The position numbers and the translations under genes are program-made. The notes below the pieces were generated by a model. That model saw nothing but the letters and a program-made list of their open reading frames with translations, was not told the DNA's origin and made no database searches. Of a stretch of DNA of 64,000 nt, positions 61,101 to 64,000 are shown piece by piece (positions within the stretch are counted from its first letter, which is position 1; each line of letters starts with the position of its first letter). The DNA is from Acanthochromis polyacanthus (taxonomy: Eukaryota; Chordata; Actinopteri; Pomacentridae): contig NC_067121.1 in assembly GCF_021347895.1 (NCBI RefSeq), forward strand, positions 29,003,974 to 29,067,973, written 5' to 3'.

Positions 61101-63490
61101 GAAACACTGATGGCCTGGTTAACACAATCACCAACCCACTACAAATGTGTTAAGGAGGCTGCATGAAGGACTGCAGCCTGCAGCGGCACACCTACAGTCC
61201 AGGATGAAGGTCATTTCACAGATCTTATACAGATAGACTCATTAAAATCCCCAGAAAGCAGTGCAGAACACTAAACTGTGTGTCTAAATGAACGTGGGCT
61301 ACTTTTTAAAAAAGGAACCAGGATCACTGACATGTCCTCAACTAAGGTGAACCATCAGACTCAAGACATTTGTTAGCATTAGAAGACTGCAGATCACTGC
61401 CACAAATGTGACAAAAAAGCCATTAAATTTGGTCTTCTTTTATATTTTTCAGTGTATTTTTTTCAGCTTTGTTCTATTATAATGCTAATATCCCCACTGA
61501 CCTTAGCTTAAATCCTGTGAGCATGAAGCGCCAACATCTGTGTGACCTATAACTGCATCTCATTTGCGACTGTGTATGCAGTGCATTAGTCCCAGTTTAT
61601 CCAACATTTACTGTATACACTGAATGCAATTACATCCCACTTGTAAAGAGAACATATGAGATGATTAAATTTTAGCCGATTTTTACTCAGCCTGTGGACA
61701 GAATTGCTCAGATTCTCTTTTCATCTTTGATCCTTTGTTGTCATGCTGTCCCTCTACATCTGGAAGGCGTAAGGTCGTCCCTGGCAACAGTTTACCATGG
61801 TAACCATTCAAGAGAAGCTTTCTGGTGTAATAATTGGACTGTAGCATATAAAAGCATTGCGGGTGCCTCAAAGGACTGAGTGGAGGGACATATGCAAGCC
61901 TTGTTTGATGTTAATATGAGTCAGCCTTACAACAGTGGCCCTTGAGTTCCAACAAATCTTAACAAATCCAGTGACATCAGGCTGTAATTAGGCCAAGAAA
62001 TGAAAACCCTGGTCTTACTCAGAAAGTTAAACCTGTTCAAGTGCAACCAGAAGTATCATCTGCTGGATTATGTTTCTAATGAAGTTACAAAGATGAAATT
62101 CCAGCTGACTGATCACAGCTACTATAACAATATTGTCTCAAAAATCATTTACTGTTTAAGGAATGATGGCGTCCAATCACATCCAGTCTCAGTGTGATTT
62201 CTAGTTATATTTTGGACAAAATAGTTTTAAACAATTACGCTGAAGCATCATTCATCGACTCGTCCATTGGGGACATAGCAGAATGAAATGCAACAAGTGT
62301 GAACTTGGTCAGCATTTAGGGGAGTACACTTCTTTTTTTTCCCAACCTGAGAAATAACATATCAAACGGAGAATTTTACAAGCGCTGGTAGGTACTCCGA
62401 TCATTTTTTAAACCTATGGACTTACCCATTTGTTAGCTGATCCCCTATTTCATGTCCTCATGCTAAGCTAAGCTAACCAGCTTTTGACTGTGACTTCTTT
62501 TTCAACATACACACATAAGAATGGAATTAATCTTTTCATCTAACCTTTGAGAAAAAAGCAGATAAGTTTATTTGCCAAATTGTGAAACAAATTGCTTTAA
62601 ATCTGCAGTGTAGAGCTTTTGTCTCCCCCTTTAGGTAGTGAAAGTAACTGCACAAAAACTCTGTTGACACATGATGTGACGAATGCGTCACCGTCTTTTT
62701 TTAGACTGTAATCCTCCTCTGAACGCAGAGTTTCTTTTTTATCTGGAGCATCAGAAACTTTTCAGGGAGTCTTCCTCATTTTTTTCCCCTGCATTGCTAG
62801 TTGCTGTACTCTCCTCTGTCTCCACGGCTACAGTTGTTCAGTTTTTCCATATCACAAACCAGTCATTCCTGGGTCACGTAAAACAGACACAGGAATGTCG
62901 CTATATGCAAAAGTCCTGAATTCCAGATTTAATATTACAATGTAAAAAATTCCATTCATTTGACTATTTTTTCTAAAAAAGCCCCAATTATTGAAATTTT
63001 ACCAGTGTCTTCAGTTGTCATAGTATCACTACTCTAGGTCATGCAATAACAACTGAACCATCTCCATGACAACTGATCCATTGAGGACAGCCACAGACAG
63101 TTTCTATAGTCAGTGAGGAACCTTGAAGCTGAATCCAGCGCAGAGTTTCTCATCGTTACAAATCAGGTTTAAATTGTGAGCGGCAGAGGTGAATAGAGAG
63201 AAGTTTTGGCTTTACAATGAAACATCAAACACCAAACTGAAACCAGATTCTGAACAACTACGCACAACAAGCATTTCACAAAGGTGCTCCCATCACAGAA
63301 TGCGACTGAGAAGAAAGTGAGACTGAATTCTGTTGATGTGTGTGAATAACTGTTACCCTTCAGAAAGCATCTTCTTAATGCGCTCCTTCTCAGAAGACAA
63401 GGTGATGTCGGCGCTCTGGCTGCGGAACAGTTTGTCCTCCGGTCCATTCACACACATCACTGGTGGAGACTGGAGTTCATCCGAGAGGTC
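55185..63490 (-). CDS. homer3: Homer scaffold protein 3, C-terminal half (partial gene)
   Basis: Homer proteins link group I metabotropic glutamate receptors, IP3 and ryanodine receptors and Shank at the postsynaptic density. Five exons on the minus strand: 63490-63357, 59948-59792, 55807-55700, 55566-55486 and 55370-55185, in phase, giving 221 residues plus stop. The first has KLFRSQSADITLSSEKERIK and KMLSEG, close to human HOMER3. Then come ELFTLQDSNSKLVAALHEAN and a continuous coiled coil to the end. The heptad-rich tail EILDIKIFDLNDLRQSLVKL is the Homer tetramerisation segment. The EVH1 domain and the start lie beyond 64000. The linker LFRSQSAD and the QDSN motif favour homer3 over homer1 or homer2. 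It converges on cers4 with unassigned sequence between. Confidence 0.93.
56430..56672. repeat. LINE/SINE tail-type repeat
   Basis: CTCCGGCTTCCTCCCACTGT, GGTGATTCTAAATTGTGAAT, GCGGCCTGTCCAGGGTGTAC and ATTGATGGATGGAT. It is the same family as 3583-4450 but in the opposite orientation and uninterrupted. Confidence 0.7.
57210..57440. repeat. Interspersed repeat (unclassified)
   Basis: AATTTCATGACAATTCATTA, CAATCCATCCAATAGATGTA and ATTTCAGTCTGGACCAAAGT are phrases I recall from a common teleost dispersed family, probably SINE-related. The borders are uncertain. Confidence 0.5.
59697..59731. repeat. 15-bp perfect hairpin
   Basis: CTTTGTTTATCCTGA (59697-59711) and TCAGGATAAACAAAG (59717-59731) are exact reverse complements around a 5-nt loop. 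It lies about 60 bp past the donor of the homer3 exon at 59792. Confidence 0.85.
59949..63356 (-). other. homer3: homer3 intron
   Basis: A 3.4-kb intron with no supported exon or RNA. A 10-bp inverted repeat (AGCTGGCTGT / ACAGCCAGCT) lies near 61047-61072. The ORFs inside (60094-60420, 62683-62919 and others) lack known domains and splice context. Confidence 0.6.
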
Positions 63491-64000
63491 CTGAGAAACA
63501 CATCAGTAAATGGACTTTCCAGATAGCACACACAGCATTATAACAAAGCAGAATCTCAACAATAAGCTGATTATTCAAACAGGAGAGAGGCTTCGTCTTT
63601 GAAGGAAACTATTTTAAGACAACCTCTATTCACGTCAAAGTCCAAAACAGATAGTTGCAAGTGCTCAGCGTTTAAATTAAAAACACAGAAACCATGCAAA
63701 GCTATGGAGATCGTCTTAGACAAGCAGAATAAACTACGTCCTCTTTGCCATCTCAGGATATATATTCTGTAATACATGAACAGTTTTGGTGTCTGTCTTT
63801 GGTTTTGTTTGCAGGCGTAAATCTACTATCTCCACACATATTGTACTTTTAAGTTTCTTCCAAAGGCAGTTTTGTACTTCAACCAACAAAAGACTCACCT
63901 GTGAGAACTACAGAGGATCCACGAGGCAGTAAAACAAAGAAACAAGTCATACAATATGCAACTACCTCTTCAAAATATCACAATCACACTTAGCAGACTG
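63491..64000 (-). other. homer3: homer3 intron, cut by the window edge
   Basis: Non-coding. The acceptor (TTTCTCAG) before the exon ending at 63490 is on its left side. No further homer3 exon is visible, so the EVH1-coding exons lie to the right. Confidence 0.65.

Overview
The window is vertebrate nuclear DNA, almost certainly from a ray-finned (teleost) fish. Every gene is split by short GT-AG introns, the proteins match vertebrate families nearly residue for residue, and the gaps hold fish-type DNA transposons (Tc1, hAT, TTAA- and TTA-flanked MITEs) and LINE tails. A percomorph fish is likely from the style of the repeats, but the species cannot be named from sequence alone.

Layout, left to right. 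(1) The last coding exon of marchf2 (+, 228-383) and its 3' UTR. (2) rab11b (-, 2647-11690), five coding exons, tail-to-tail with marchf2; its introns hold a palindromic TTAA-flanked MITE, a Harbinger-like MITE nested in a LINE/SINE tail, a hAT end and a LINE fragment. (3) A head-to-head gap between rab11b and timm44, more than half of it a decayed long-TIR Tc1/mariner copy. (4) timm44 (+, 14226-21588), complete, 13 exons, 446 residues. (5) About 9 kb of repeat-rich DNA with a hAT relic, a 38-bp tandem array and, inserted in that array, a complete Tc1 element with an uninterrupted 350-residue transposase. (6) ctxn1 (+, 34458-34733), a single-exon cortexin with a likely spliced 5' UTR. (7) cers4 (+, 41620-49388), ten coding exons, 404 residues. 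Two identical initiator tRNA-Met genes lie antisense, one in an intron and one just past the stop codon. (8) A gap with tRNA-Asn, an RTE-type LINE end, two unassigned candidate exons and a relic of a multicopy gene-like element. (9) The 3' part of homer3 (-, 55185-63490), five exons covering the linker and coiled coil; its EVH1 exons lie beyond the window.

MARCHF2, RAB11B, TIMM44, CTXN1 and CERS4 all lie in one part of human 19p13.2, so this is a conserved linkage block with local rearrangement; HOMER3 is at 19p13.11 in human. The genes do not form one pathway. They cover ubiquitin ligation on endosomes (Marchf2), recycling-endosome traffic (Rab11b), mitochondrial import (Timm44), a neuronal membrane micropeptide (Ctxn1), ceramide synthesis in the ER (Cers4) and postsynaptic scaffolding (Homer3). 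I found no CRISPR array, phage, operon or clearly new biological system. The most interesting items are the intact Tc1 element, the MITEs with extreme palindromes or a ready-made NRF1-like site, the paired tRNA-iMet genes and the two unassigned exons.
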